In this document: piece by piece, positions 34,276 through 44,072 of the stretch
Position numbering within the stretch: the stretch's first letter is position 1
Layout: each line of letters begins with the position of its first letter
Assembly: GCA_002224055.1 (NCBI GenBank)
Contig: AZLU01000152.1
Span: 35,781-99,780, forward strand
Direction of reading: 5' to 3'
Length of the DNA: 64,000 nt
Source of the DNA: Pezizomycotina sp. ARF18
Lineage: Eukaryota > Ascomycota
Notes under the pieces: generated by a model
The model's database searches: none
What the model saw: only the letters and a program-made list of their open reading frames with translations
What the model was told of the DNA's origin: nothing
Position numbers and translations under genes: made by a program

Positions 34276-35252
34276 CTATCTTCCATACCTATCCATAAAG
34301 TACTTCTTGACGAGTATGGAGACATACTGGAAAAAGAACATCACATACGCGATTGCAATGCCGCCAGAACTGCGTACGCAACGTCCCTCTTCCATGATCA
34401 TGCCAGTGCGGATCGACAAAGTCGTACATCCAAGCTCCCGTAATAGCTTTCCAATCCAGAGCCATCCGTAGTAAGCAAACCGAAGGAATGAGCATGAGAA
34501 GGTGGGCCCAGAGTGGTTCTTGAGGCTCCTGGAGTTCAAGAAAATGATCTCCAAAAGGGTGGCCAAGGAACTGAATCCGTGAATCGAAGCAATGCAGAAC
34601 GCCTTCGTCGGGTGGACTTGAAGTGCTCTTCCTCGAACATGAAAGTCCAATAGCCAAGCGTCACGACGAAAGGAATTGTGACCGTGAGGGTGTAAAAGAA
34701 GGAGAAGATGAAGCGAGTATAACGATGATGGCGACCCTGAGGAACGTGGTCACACCAATAAATGGGGTCTTCCACAACGGGTGCCTATGGTTTCGGTGAC
34801 GCTCTGAACGATAGGCCGAGTCGACGTCCTGATCCTCAAGGATGGTCCAGTACTGAAAAGCATAGGCTTAATGTTAGCTCAAAATAACAAAAGCGGGGCA
34901 AAGAGAAGGTGAAAAGCCCTTGTGACGAAAACTAATCACTTACGGCAGTAAGGTAGAAATAAACTGTCTGATTGATCCATGAAATATTGCTCAGGTAGAA
35001 AAAGAAGGCCTTGATCTTCAGATTACTGTCGAAACGGCCGTACTTGGCTTCCTGAGTGATATCGACAACCAAGACCGCAGAGAAGAAAGTAGCAAGGGCG
35101 ACCCTGATGTAGACAAGAAGCTTCTGGTTGATGGCATCCCAGGGACTGACAGTGGCGGATGCAATCTCTGGATGAGGGGCTTTGTATTGTTCGCAGCTCC
35201 CTCCCCCGAGCTAGAGGTAAGCGAAGGAAGAAGAGGTACGTTCCGAGACCAT
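34276..35252 (-). CDS. Multi-pass membrane protein, FAR-17a/AIG1-like
   Basis: FAR-17a/AIG1 relatives in animals are ER-type membrane hydrolases of fatty-acid esters of hydroxy fatty acids; the fungal role is not established here. The start at ATG 35252 gives MVSERTSSSFAYL. Then comes a first membrane region, VSPWDAINQKLLVYIRVALA and TFFSAVLVVDITQEAKYGRF, followed by a second, FFFYLSNISWINQTVYFYLT. An intron lies at 34853-34943. YWTILEDQDVDSAYRSERHR follows, then further hydrophobic segments: FSFFYTLTVTIPFVVTLGYW, HGFSSLATLLEIIFL, LWAHLLMLIPSVCLYYGWLW across a shift, ITGAWMYDFVDPHWHDHG, and GIAIAYVMFFFQYVSILVKK. It ends FMDRYGR at stop 34276. The HG...LLEII and ITGxxxYDFxDP features fit the family, but indels make the alignment patchy. 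An unrelated polytopic protein remains possible. Confidence 0.6.
34853..34943 (-). other. Intron in the membrane-protein gene
   Basis: Minus-strand donor GTAAGTG follows YFYLTA codons, a GCTAACAT branch site is present, and acceptor TTCAG precedes TACTGGACC (YWT). Confidence 0.75.
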
Positions 35253-38200
35253 GTTGAACTTGATAGTTGAAAAGCCGATGATTTTGACGCCAAAGGGTTC
35301 AACTTGCGAGGGATAGCTGTTCTTCAGACTTCTTCTTTGTAAAAGGAATACTATTTATTTCTTCGATTGATTTTCTCTTCGGTAAGGAGAGAAACGTAGA
35401 GGATGATATAGCGAACGAAGAACGATGATACTGACTAAAGGTTTGATGTCTTATGAAGAATGATGGTAAGGGACAGAGTCGAAAAAAGGAAAGAAAGAAC
35501 GTATTATGTATGCCTCCCTCCCCCTTTTTGTATTTCTTTTTCTTTTTTTTTTTTTTTTCTTTTTTTTTTGGTTTCTCCGTTGTGAGAAGACGCTGGAAGA
35601 TATATTAGGATCTTTTAATATTCATTTTAGCAAGTGACGACTACGATGAATAGAAATATATAAAATAATTTTATAAAAATAATATTTACTAAAAACACAA
35701 CCACCGCTTCCAGATTTAGTAGTGTACGGTGAGCGCTCACGATAGGATTACTCCTTCAAAGACCTGAAGGTCTTAAAATAAGTACTTAGTAGACTACAAG
35801 TATCCCGCCTTCATTCTTTCAGTGCGAAGATATCCTACTCTTCAAGTATGCGATAGCTTAGGCGTCGGGATGCATACGAGATGAGGCATGCGGAACACGG
35901 CTGCTACGACATTCAGGTTCGTGTTAGATCCTCCTACAGAACATGATGCTTCTCCGTCAGGGAAGCTGTTCTCTCAAAGCAAATGCAATACTTTTCTACG
36001 TTCATTGGGCAAGAAAAGGTTTTCCAGCTCCCCCAGGTTGAGTAAGACGCCTTTACTTTTCGCTGACAAAAATTAATAAACTAACAGCATCATGCTAACT
36101 TCACTGATGAGACATCTTAGTGAGCCGTCCCAAACGTGCATAGTTTTTCATAAGTTTTTTAATCAATTTATTTAAATTACTTTAGCAGCTACATTGGATG
36201 GAGAGTTCTCCCTGTGAAAGCGTGGCTCAGGTTGTTTGAGAAAATATCCGCAAACGAAGGATAGCAAGAACGGATTTTTGGTCGCGAAGCACAAACGCCT
36301 TCCTGGGCAGCCTCGAAATCTCGGCTAGATGGAGCTCCCTCGGTTTTAAACGCCTCTACTTTGCAGACACTGCTCTGCTCGCCTCTCTTCACCTATTCAT
36401 GGTAAAATAGTGGCGCAAACGGCGTCTACTCAAGCTGGACGACACGGATACGCCTCGCCACTTCATTGGTGAGCGGTCGTTCTACTGTTTGTGATGGCAA
36501 TTCTGAAACAATCAATTTCCGTAACCTTGACAAAGCTTGACGCTCCAGCAACCCGCAAGCAAATATTTTTTTCCTTTGCTGCCTCCGGTCTTTTTTCCAT
36601 TCGTTTATTCCCTTGTGTATGCGTGCTTATATGATACTCGATATTTTTCTAGGAGCATGCCCAAGCTATTTTATTCCGGTTAAGTGACATTGAAGCTAGG
36701 GTATTACAAGCGAGACAACTTGTGAGCAAAAAAGGCATATAGGCAGGCCATTGACCACTTTTTCTTCTGTAAAGGCTTATCATTTCTATGTCCGCTTCCA
36801 TGCCGGTACTTAGGGGGTTTTCAAGGAAGAATAGACTCTGACATTGCTACTTCTTCATTCTCAAACTGAGATATAGCTTCAATGAGCCGGAGTAGGCCAT
36901 CCCCTCTCCCTCTCCCTTATCTACTTGAAGATGATATCTGTTTACATATGACAAGCAAAGAATTCCGCACCTTTTCCGCACGGAATTACCGTTCATATAT
37001 CTTTCTCCGCAAGTATTTCTCTATTTCTGAAGGGCTAGAAAGAGGGGTTGATCAATCTCGGATTTTCTCATAAATGCAAAACATTTTTGTGCAGCCGAGA
37101 TATTGGTTTTCCCCTTTGCCAATGGTTGCCCTACGGTGACAGGAACAATACAAACTGGCCTGGTTACGGTACCTTCCAGATTTCGCCTCTACTTTTCCAC
37201 CAGTCTTAAGCCGAGGAGCAGCTGACCGTATTTTCTCCGCTGATATATTTAATTAGTTGATTTATTCTGCATTGCTTGATGTGTATAATCAATAGTAGTA
37301 TCGAGCGGAGCAGAAAATAACATCTTCTAACAGAAGAAATATAGTTATGATCATCAGCGTACCTCTACTGTACTACTATGATTGCCTTAACATGGGGTTG
37401 TGTCCTCTAACCGAGTCGGAATATTTAATGCACGACTATATAGCTATCCTAGCGTGGGATCTCCATTCGTGCAACATGGCTTCCGGGAATATTGGCAATT
37501 GCTTGATTCCCCACCTTGAATGCGAGAAATACGCTGTAAAAAAGGAATAGCGCAGAATGAATATCGTTCCCGCATAGGTTATGACTTTATTGCCATGTCG
37601 GCTTCTACCAAGTCGTGCCTTGCATCTGTGTGTCATATGCACAAGGCACTAGATAACGATTTATAATACGATAAACCCATCCCTCTACCCAGAGGAACCG
37701 CGAGCGAACTCCCTTCATCCTTGAACAGTCGTCTGCCTAGCGAAAAAAGTGGATAATGGAATAGTTGTGGATGCCAGAGGTTTTGCGGGGTTTCAGGCGT
37801 ATCTTTTAAAAGAGAAAGGCACGATATATTTTCCGTTGAGCTCAAGCGTACTGGTAAAAGACGGCACATCAAACGTAGGATGAGCAAATCGTCATTGGGT
37901 TGCACGTCAATAGTCGTCCTATCAAGCAGGTTACCGATTCCCGTTTTACATCGTCCCGCTTTTCGAATAGTTCAAGGGAAACCATGCCGCCGGTCCTTGC
38001 AGTGGCTTGGTGCTTGGTCGTTATCAATAAGCCTTCCTCATAATCAGCAGCTTTAAGCCGTTTTTTCCCCCGCGCTCGTTATAGTTGCCGTTCTGATGCA
38101 ACACAACTAAAGGAAAAATAGTTTCCGCAAGCTCTCAGAAACGAGAAATTGCAGATATAAAATTCACGTGAGGTTTGTTTACCGTTACTCCTGTTTCTAG

Positions 38201-38280
38201 AAGCTCAAACGCTGAGCACTTGTAATAAGATATACCAAGATTATTTCATCGTAGTTTTACCCGCTATTTCCACTTAGATC
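35253..38280. other. 3-kb intergenic stretch, no gene accepted
   Basis: It lies between divergent genes, so it holds upstream sequence for both. T-rich tract at about 35535-35572. Short open frames (35888-36076, 36189-36392, 37633-37905) have no motif. No repeat or RNA gene was recognised. Confidence 0.4.
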
Positions 38281-38358
38281 TTGCACATCTTTTCTTTTAT
38301 CTTCTACTTATTTTCTCTTTTCTTTTTTCTAATCTTTCTTTCTTTCCTTTTTTTGTTT
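38281..38358 (+). promoter_or_regulatory. CT-rich tract upstream of the carboxypeptidase gene
   Basis: About 80 nt of nearly pure C/T (CTTTTCTTTTATCTTC, TTTCTTTCTTTCC), 190-270 nt before ATG 38547. Position and strand suit a fungal promoter or leader element. Confidence 0.4.
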
Positions 38359-38450
38359 ATGGACGATCCCGAAGACTTATGGAAGTTGTCGCCAATGGCG
38401 TTCTCGGGGGTCACGTTGCCTCTATGCAGCACCGTTCCATGGATAGTGTC

Positions 38451-38458
38451 TATATATT
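38451..38458 (+). promoter_or_regulatory. TATA-like box before the carboxypeptidase gene
   Basis: TATATATT, 96 nt before the ATG at 38547 and downstream of a CT-rich tract. Inducible secreted-enzyme genes in fungi often have TATA boxes; no transcript start is visible. Confidence 0.4.
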
Positions 38459-38546
38459 GAGGCCTGGTCCTCCTCCACCAGAGATTAGAGATACGCTACC
38501 CAGCTTCTCATCAACTGCAAATCTTTCCCCCAATTTTTTTATCGCA

Positions 38547-40483
38547 ATGAAAGGCTTCTCGCAGATCGTCTACGGCCTCGCTGCACTGGCTGCAGTAGCT
38601 GCCTCACCTGTGGAAAACGCGGTCCTCATATTAAATACGAGGGAACGCAGGTCATTCGCGTGAATCTCCAGAGCAACAAAGAGTAACTCGGCTCAAGAAC
38701 ATCGTCGGAGGCTTGGACTTGGCCGTCTGGAGCCCCAAGTACAGGCCCGGTGGTACCGTCGACGTTGTCCATACCGCCAGCGCATCAAAATGCATTCAAG
38801 CAGGCCGCTTCCGTACTAAACACGGAAAATGCTGCATGATAATCTTGCGGAAACCATTGCCAAAGAGATCCAGTACAACACTTACGTAGCTGGTAAGACC
38901 CTAAACTCCGTTATTCGATCTCTTTTTGAATGTATTATGACTAACGATGAATGAATCGCAGGATCCTCTCCAAAATTCCACGTGGTTCAATAGCTACCAC
39001 TCTTTATGCGGATCATCTGCAATGGCTCAATGATGTCCACGCTGCTTATCCTGATAATACAGCCATCGTGACGGCTCCCGGGAAAACGGTCGAGGGCCGT
39101 GATATCACTGGCATTAAAATTTGGAAGAAAGGCAACGAGGCAGGAAGGAAGAAAGCTGCTGTCTTCCACGGCACCGTCCACGCTAGGGAATGGATAGCTA
39201 CCATGGTATGTCAGCTTACACAAAAGATGCCCATTTCCAGATTGGTCTAAAGGACATGCTCCAGCTAACCTTTTTTTTTTCTTTTTTTTTTTTAGGTCAC
39301 CGAATATTTCATCTACCAGCTGGTGCAAGATGGCAATGAACAGTACTTGAAAATCTAGAATACCATATCTTCCCCGTTGTAAACCCCGACGGTGAGCATT
39401 CTTAATACTAAAGATCAATCTATCTATTTCCAGTTTATAAATTAAAATCTAATAATTACTATTCTCCGCCCTGGCAGGTTTCGTCTACACTCAAACAACC
39501 GACCGCATGTGGAGGAAGACAGACAAGCTGGGCCGAAAGGATGTAGCACTCCAGGCACAGATATCAACCGGAACTGGCCATATCAGGTATTCAAGTCTAC
39601 CCCTCAGCTCAGTAGCTCAGGCAAAATGGAATGAATTCTAACTATTCTCAAATCCTTAGTGGGGCACTGGAGGCTCATCGACAAACTGTAGAGCTGAAGA
39701 TATAGGGGTAAGAACAATACTCTAACGCCCAACCCTTATCAGTTCTCAAGAAAAAAAAAGTGTACAACTAACAGTTGCTGCTTTTAAATCTTCCTAAAGG
39801 CGAATCTGCTGGAAACACTCCTGAGAACAAGGCTCTTGTAGCGTACCAGGGCACAATCACACAAGGCACCGCCCTGTACATTGATTTCCACTCCTACTCG
39901 CAGGTTAGTTACTTCTCTATATCTTCTCTGCTAATTTTTTTTTTATAACTTACCGATTCGCTAACCATTCTTGAGGAAAATATAGCTGCTGATGTCTCGT
40001 AAGTAACATTCATACTGTTCTTTAACCCGACTTACATATTCTCTGAAGTTTTTCAACTAATACCGTAAATTTTACTATTGCAAAAATAAATAGCTTGGGG
40101 GTAAGTGAAACTCTGCTCCGCTCATTTGGAATTTAAAAGAATTTCCAATACTGATGTTTGAATAATTGATTATCTAGATACACGTGCTCCAAATCTCTCC
40201 TGCCGTCCAATAATGCGGAGGTACAGGGAATCCTTGATGGACTGGGAGGCGGCCATCGAGGCCACACACGGTACGGAATTCGAGTACGGCCCGATCTGCA
40301 ACACCATCTACCAAGCGTCGGATCCAGCGCGGACTGGATGTTCGCTACGGGTAAAGTGCCTTACGCGCTGGCCGTGGAGCTGCGGGCACAGTTTCAGCTT
40401 ACCGGCGAATCAGATTATCCCGTCCGGCGAGGAAATGTGGGAGGGGATGAAGGTCTTGGTTGAAACGCATCAAGACCGACTAA
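38547..40483 (+). CDS. Secreted M14A zinc metallocarboxypeptidase with two micro-exons
   Basis: A zinc exopeptidase that removes C-terminal residues from peptides outside the cell. The N-terminal MKGFSQIVYGLAALAAVAAS is a typical signal peptide. A propeptide region follows (KYEGTQVIRVNLQSNKE, MHDNLAETIAKEIQYNTYVA). The catalytic domain begins near STWFNSYHS and YADHLQWLNDVHAAYPDNTA. The zinc motif is FHGTVHAREWIATM (His and Glu). NPDGFVYTQTTDRMWRK, DINRNWPYQWGTGGSSTN (substrate-binding Asn-Arg), FHSYSQLLMSPWGYTCSK (third zinc His) and DWMFATGKVPYALAVELR (catalytic Glu) follow in order. Nine exons are inferred, with introns 38893-38961, 39206-39295, 39392-39477, 39587-39659, 39708-39799, 39904-39985, 39999-40093 and 40101-40177. 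The spliced length, about 424 residues, is normal. Frames shift in exons 1, 2, 4 and 9. The stop is uncertain: TAA 40481-40483 needs one shift, while the unshifted frame runs to 40602. Confidence 0.88.
39986..40100 (+). other. Two consecutive micro-exons of 13 and 7 nt
   Basis: Exon 39986-39998 is CTGCTGATGTCTC and exon 40094-40100 is CTTGGGG, separated by the intron 39999-40093 (GTAAGT...ATAG). The next intron, 40101-40177 (GTAAGT...CTAG), leads into ATACACGTGC. Joined, they read Q-LLMSPWG-YTCSK, the expected S1'-loop region after the zinc His. Both micro-exons are required to keep this conserved run, and all four splice sites follow GT-AG. Confidence 0.75.
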
Positions 40484-41445
40484 AGGGGACCGAAGAGTTC
40501 CTGAACAGAGATATCTCCTTTTGTCTCTCTTGTTTTACTTTACAATCTTTAAATTTGCTTTTTATTCTCGCAAACAAGATACCCATATATATTATAAAAT
40601 AAGATTCCATTTATACACAATTATTTTGGAATATTGCTCTGGTAATATTCGTAATGTGACATCTATTATGCACACGTATAATACATTTCGAGTACTAGTC
40701 TGTCAGAGTCTTAAAATAATAGTACTGGTATAAAAGGAAGAAGAAAAAGAGAGTGAAAGATCAGAAGATATGAGAACAAAATCATAAATAAAATTTCCTA
40801 AAATCACGAATTTCAAAACTCAAGACATATATAACTAAGAGGTTGATTTTCCGTTTTTCTCCGCTCATATAGATTACGGGTATACATCGTGAATCGAGTA
40901 GAACAATGGTAAAAAGCAGCTAACTTGGGAGATATCATACTATCCCACTGGATGCATATTCCACGTTTCGATTAGTCCCGTTGGACGCTCCTGCCACTTG
41001 CTCCGCAGAAATAATAATAAAATAAGTGGCAGGAACGTCCAACGAGACTAGTTTCGATAACATTCCACGGAAACGTTCAACGTTCAAATAAATTAAGTAA
41101 ATAAATAAATAAAAATAAATAAAAAAAACATTCGATCATGATCACGTGCACACTTAGTATATAGGCGCGATTTCTCTTCGCCAGCTTTTCTGTTTCGCAA
41201 AAATTTTTCACGAAACAACTTCTTCCATCGTCAATCCAAAAAAAAAAAAAAAAAAAAAAAAAATTTTTTTATTTAAAAACAGCTTTGAAGTACAAAATCA
41301 ACAGAAATAATCGAAACTTTGAAACTTCTTCATGATAAACAAATCCTATACATCACGGTCTCGGCGAAACAAAGAATAAAAGCGTAGCTCACAGAAACGG
41401 ACAAATCCTTCATTTACTCACAAAAAAAAAAAAAAAAACTCTAAC
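40484..41445. other. AT-rich 3' region with a hairpin and poly-A
   Basis: Presumed 3' untranslated region of the carboxypeptidase gene, then a long imperfect hairpin (40973-41051, listed separately), an AAAT-type repeat (about 41085-41130) and A26 at 41238-41263. No gene seen. Confidence 0.5.
40973..41051 (-). other. 28-bp inverted repeat, hairpin with G:U pairs in the minus-strand transcript
   Basis: The left arm ATTAGTCCCGTTGGACGCTC... (through CCACTT, about 40972-40999) matches the reverse complement of the right arm AAGTGGCAGGAACGTCCAAC... (about 41024-41051). About 25 of 28 positions match and the loop is 24 nt. The differences are C/T changes. In RNA copied from the minus strand they become G:U pairs, so the stem stays closed, while in the plus transcript they are C-A mismatches. 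This bias suggests an RNA hairpin (milRNA precursor-like) or a small foldback element read leftward. No flanking target duplication seen. Confidence 0.6.
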
Positions 41446-42300
41446 TCAAAACGTATGTATTTCCAATCCTCCCTTCGCTCTCGACGAATTTTTTTTTATC
41501 CTATCCCACATGTGCACATCTCCTTGATCATCGTCCCATCTAATTACCACTACTAACATCAAACTGAAAATCCACTCGCAGTCACCGCCAACAAAAACCA
41601 ACCCTTCCATCGAATGAGCAGAGATGTTCCCACACGTCATACCCATGCTCCTTCTTAAACTGTTCCTCTTCCTCTCCTGGTCGGGCACGCCATGACCGCT
41701 GCCATCCCGGCTCCCGTCGCAAGGGTCCTCGGATCCCGGAAGATGGTGGCAACACGACAAGTACAATACTTCCTCTCCCCCGTCCTCATCCTCGTCGGCG
41801 CCTCTTACTGTCCTAAGAATACGAACAGAATGAATCTGGAGGGCTGGCTGGATGGGAGTTGCCCTGTCGCTGGCGTCGGTAAGTAGCATCTTCTGCTTGA
41901 TGCTTTGTTTATGAATGTAGTCTTCTTTGAGTGTTTTTATATATGGTTCAATGTTCTTCTACGTTTTTCATTTATTTTATTTTTTGTTTTGTGTTTTCTA
42001 CGTAAGTTTGAGTATATATATATATATTTTTCAAAAAAATCTTTCCGGCCATGCTTCTCCTTTGTTCTTTTGCCCCTGCCGTGCATGTTAAAGCATCCTC
42101 TTCAATTCAGGCTTAACGTGTTTCTTTTTTCGCTATCGTTTTATCATTATCCCTACTGCTCGTCAAAATGTTCTCTCCCTGGCATATCGATCTCTCGCTT
42201 TTTATCCTCGAGATTCCCCATCAAGCTTTTTTTGCTAACCAAATGACGTCTTTTTTGTCTTTCGCTTACAGGCCCGGTTATCCGACCACCATCGACCCGT
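41446..42300. CDS. Coding-like region, strand unresolved
   Basis: A GC-richer patch with open frames on both strands. Plus: ATG 41692 gives MTAAIPAPVARVLGSRKMVA and LVGASYCPKNTNRMNLEGWL, then a GTAAGT donor at about 41880. A TTACAG acceptor at about 42270 could extend it as GPGYPTTIDP and a stop with one shift. Minus: one frame reads GEEEEQFKKEHGYDVWEHLC and another GADEDEDGGEEVLYL. The plus strand offers an intron-exon structure and the minus strand the more hydrophilic sequence. No family was recognised. One of the two is probably a real gene broken by indels. Confidence 0.35.
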
Positions 42301-43632
42301 AGAAACGGAAGCGACAGCAAAAATCACTTCGAAAAAAAAAAAAATAAGAAAAAGCGAAAGACGAAAATGAAATGAAAAAAAAAAAAAAAAAAAAGACACG
42401 AAGAAAAGGAGGCGACTTTTTTCTTTCGACGGGTTGTAGTTGATGATAATAATTTGGAGAACGTGGAGTTTTGTTTTCTCATCTTTACATATATTTCCTT
42501 TCTCCCCTCTACTTGGCTTAGCAAAAGCAAGCAAAAAGGATTTTACAATCCATGCTCTTTTCTTCTCTTTGAAGAAGAAATGATATCTGATCATTGCTAT
42601 CCTTGTTGCAGCTTAATATTTCTTTTACACCAGTCATTCTCATCTTTAGAAATTGTTTCCTCTTCAGTCATCTCTTTTCTGTATCCACTTGGTTCATTTC
42701 TTTGAACTTAATTTTTCCTTTTTAATAATACGCTTTGCTGGAAAGAGCAAACCAACAGATTAAAAATATCCTTTTCAACGCTACTTATTTTTTTTCTCTG
42801 TATATGTCTGGAATGTCTAATATAATCTGTAGCAAGGTATACTGCGAACCTGGATATGACTGCTTCTGATGGCATTCGAGCGGGTCTCCACTATAAGGCA
42901 AAAGTTGTGTAACCTCAAAAAAATTACCGCATAGGAAAAAGCAAATTAGATTATCACGTGACAAGATTATCTAAGAATTTATGTAATCGCCTTTTTTTGT
43001 TTTTTGTTTTTTTTTTTTTTTTTTTTTCGCAGAGGGAAAAAAAAGGACAAAAAGAGAACAAAGAACAGAAAGAAGGAAAGGGCAACCAGTTCGCGTTCTC
43101 TTCCCTCCCTCAATATCTGCCCCCACGAAGGGAAAGGTCTTATACAAAAAGAAAAATAAATAATATTTTTCTTTTCTTTTTGGCGCCAAAACCAAACAAC
43201 TCAAGACCAGTCGCCCATCACCGCTCAGGAATAAACAGCAATTCTCTTTCTCACGACATTCACGTATCAAACACTCCTCGTCCTATCGCCAATTGAAGGC
43301 TCTAAAAGAACAGATATTATCTCTGCGATATCGTTATATGTAAAAAGGGGGGTCACTTTATCAAACCACCATTAAAGGATCATCGCCAAACCGGCAAGGA
43401 CCTTTCTTTTGGAACACCTTTTAAGCTTTTTTTTTTTTTCCTTTTCCTTCTCGCATAACAAGATCCAGGAACAACAACCCCCGTTTCTGCCGCCCGAACG
43501 ACTTGCATCCACAAGATCCCACAGATCCGGGTCTAAATCCCCACCACCGCTATCCGCAAAAGAACTTCACGAACTTCCATCGTCTTCCGTCGCACAACTT
43601 TCCTAACTCAACTTAACTCGTACAAAACAGCA
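42301..43632. other. Intergenic, low-complexity, upstream of the Rsc7-like gene
   Basis: Poly-A patch at 42375-42394, long T-run near 43007-43027, and several purine- or pyrimidine-biased blocks. Open frames at 42235-42705 and 42958-43606 run through these and are rejected. The last 200 nt (C/A-rich, 43430-43632) look like a 5' leader. Confidence 0.45.
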
Positions 43633-44036
43633 ATGCCGACACGAAGTAGCAGAAAAAGGGAGCGCGAAGAGAGTGAGTTCTTTTTTTGATACTAAATATA
43701 ATACATTGCTGTCGACTGAGGGTCTCAGAATGAGATGGCAAGATATTCCAAAATCTTTTGCCAATAAAATTCATTGAAGAGAAAGCATATCTCAAGATTT
43801 CTCCAATTTCTCGTTATTTTTTTTTTTTTTCTTATGATTTTTACAGATGAAGAAAGAAATATACATCAATCGTTGCCCTCCTACCTCCAATTTTTTTTCT
43901 CTTCTAATCAAATATATCACAACGAAAACATCTTTGATCAATTGATCGTACTGTAATCGAAGATGGCTTCACGTGGAAAGATTTCTTGTGGATTTCGCGA
44001 CGCATTCACCCTAAAGGGTAGCACTGCACCATACAT

Positions 44037-44072
<36 letters not shown>

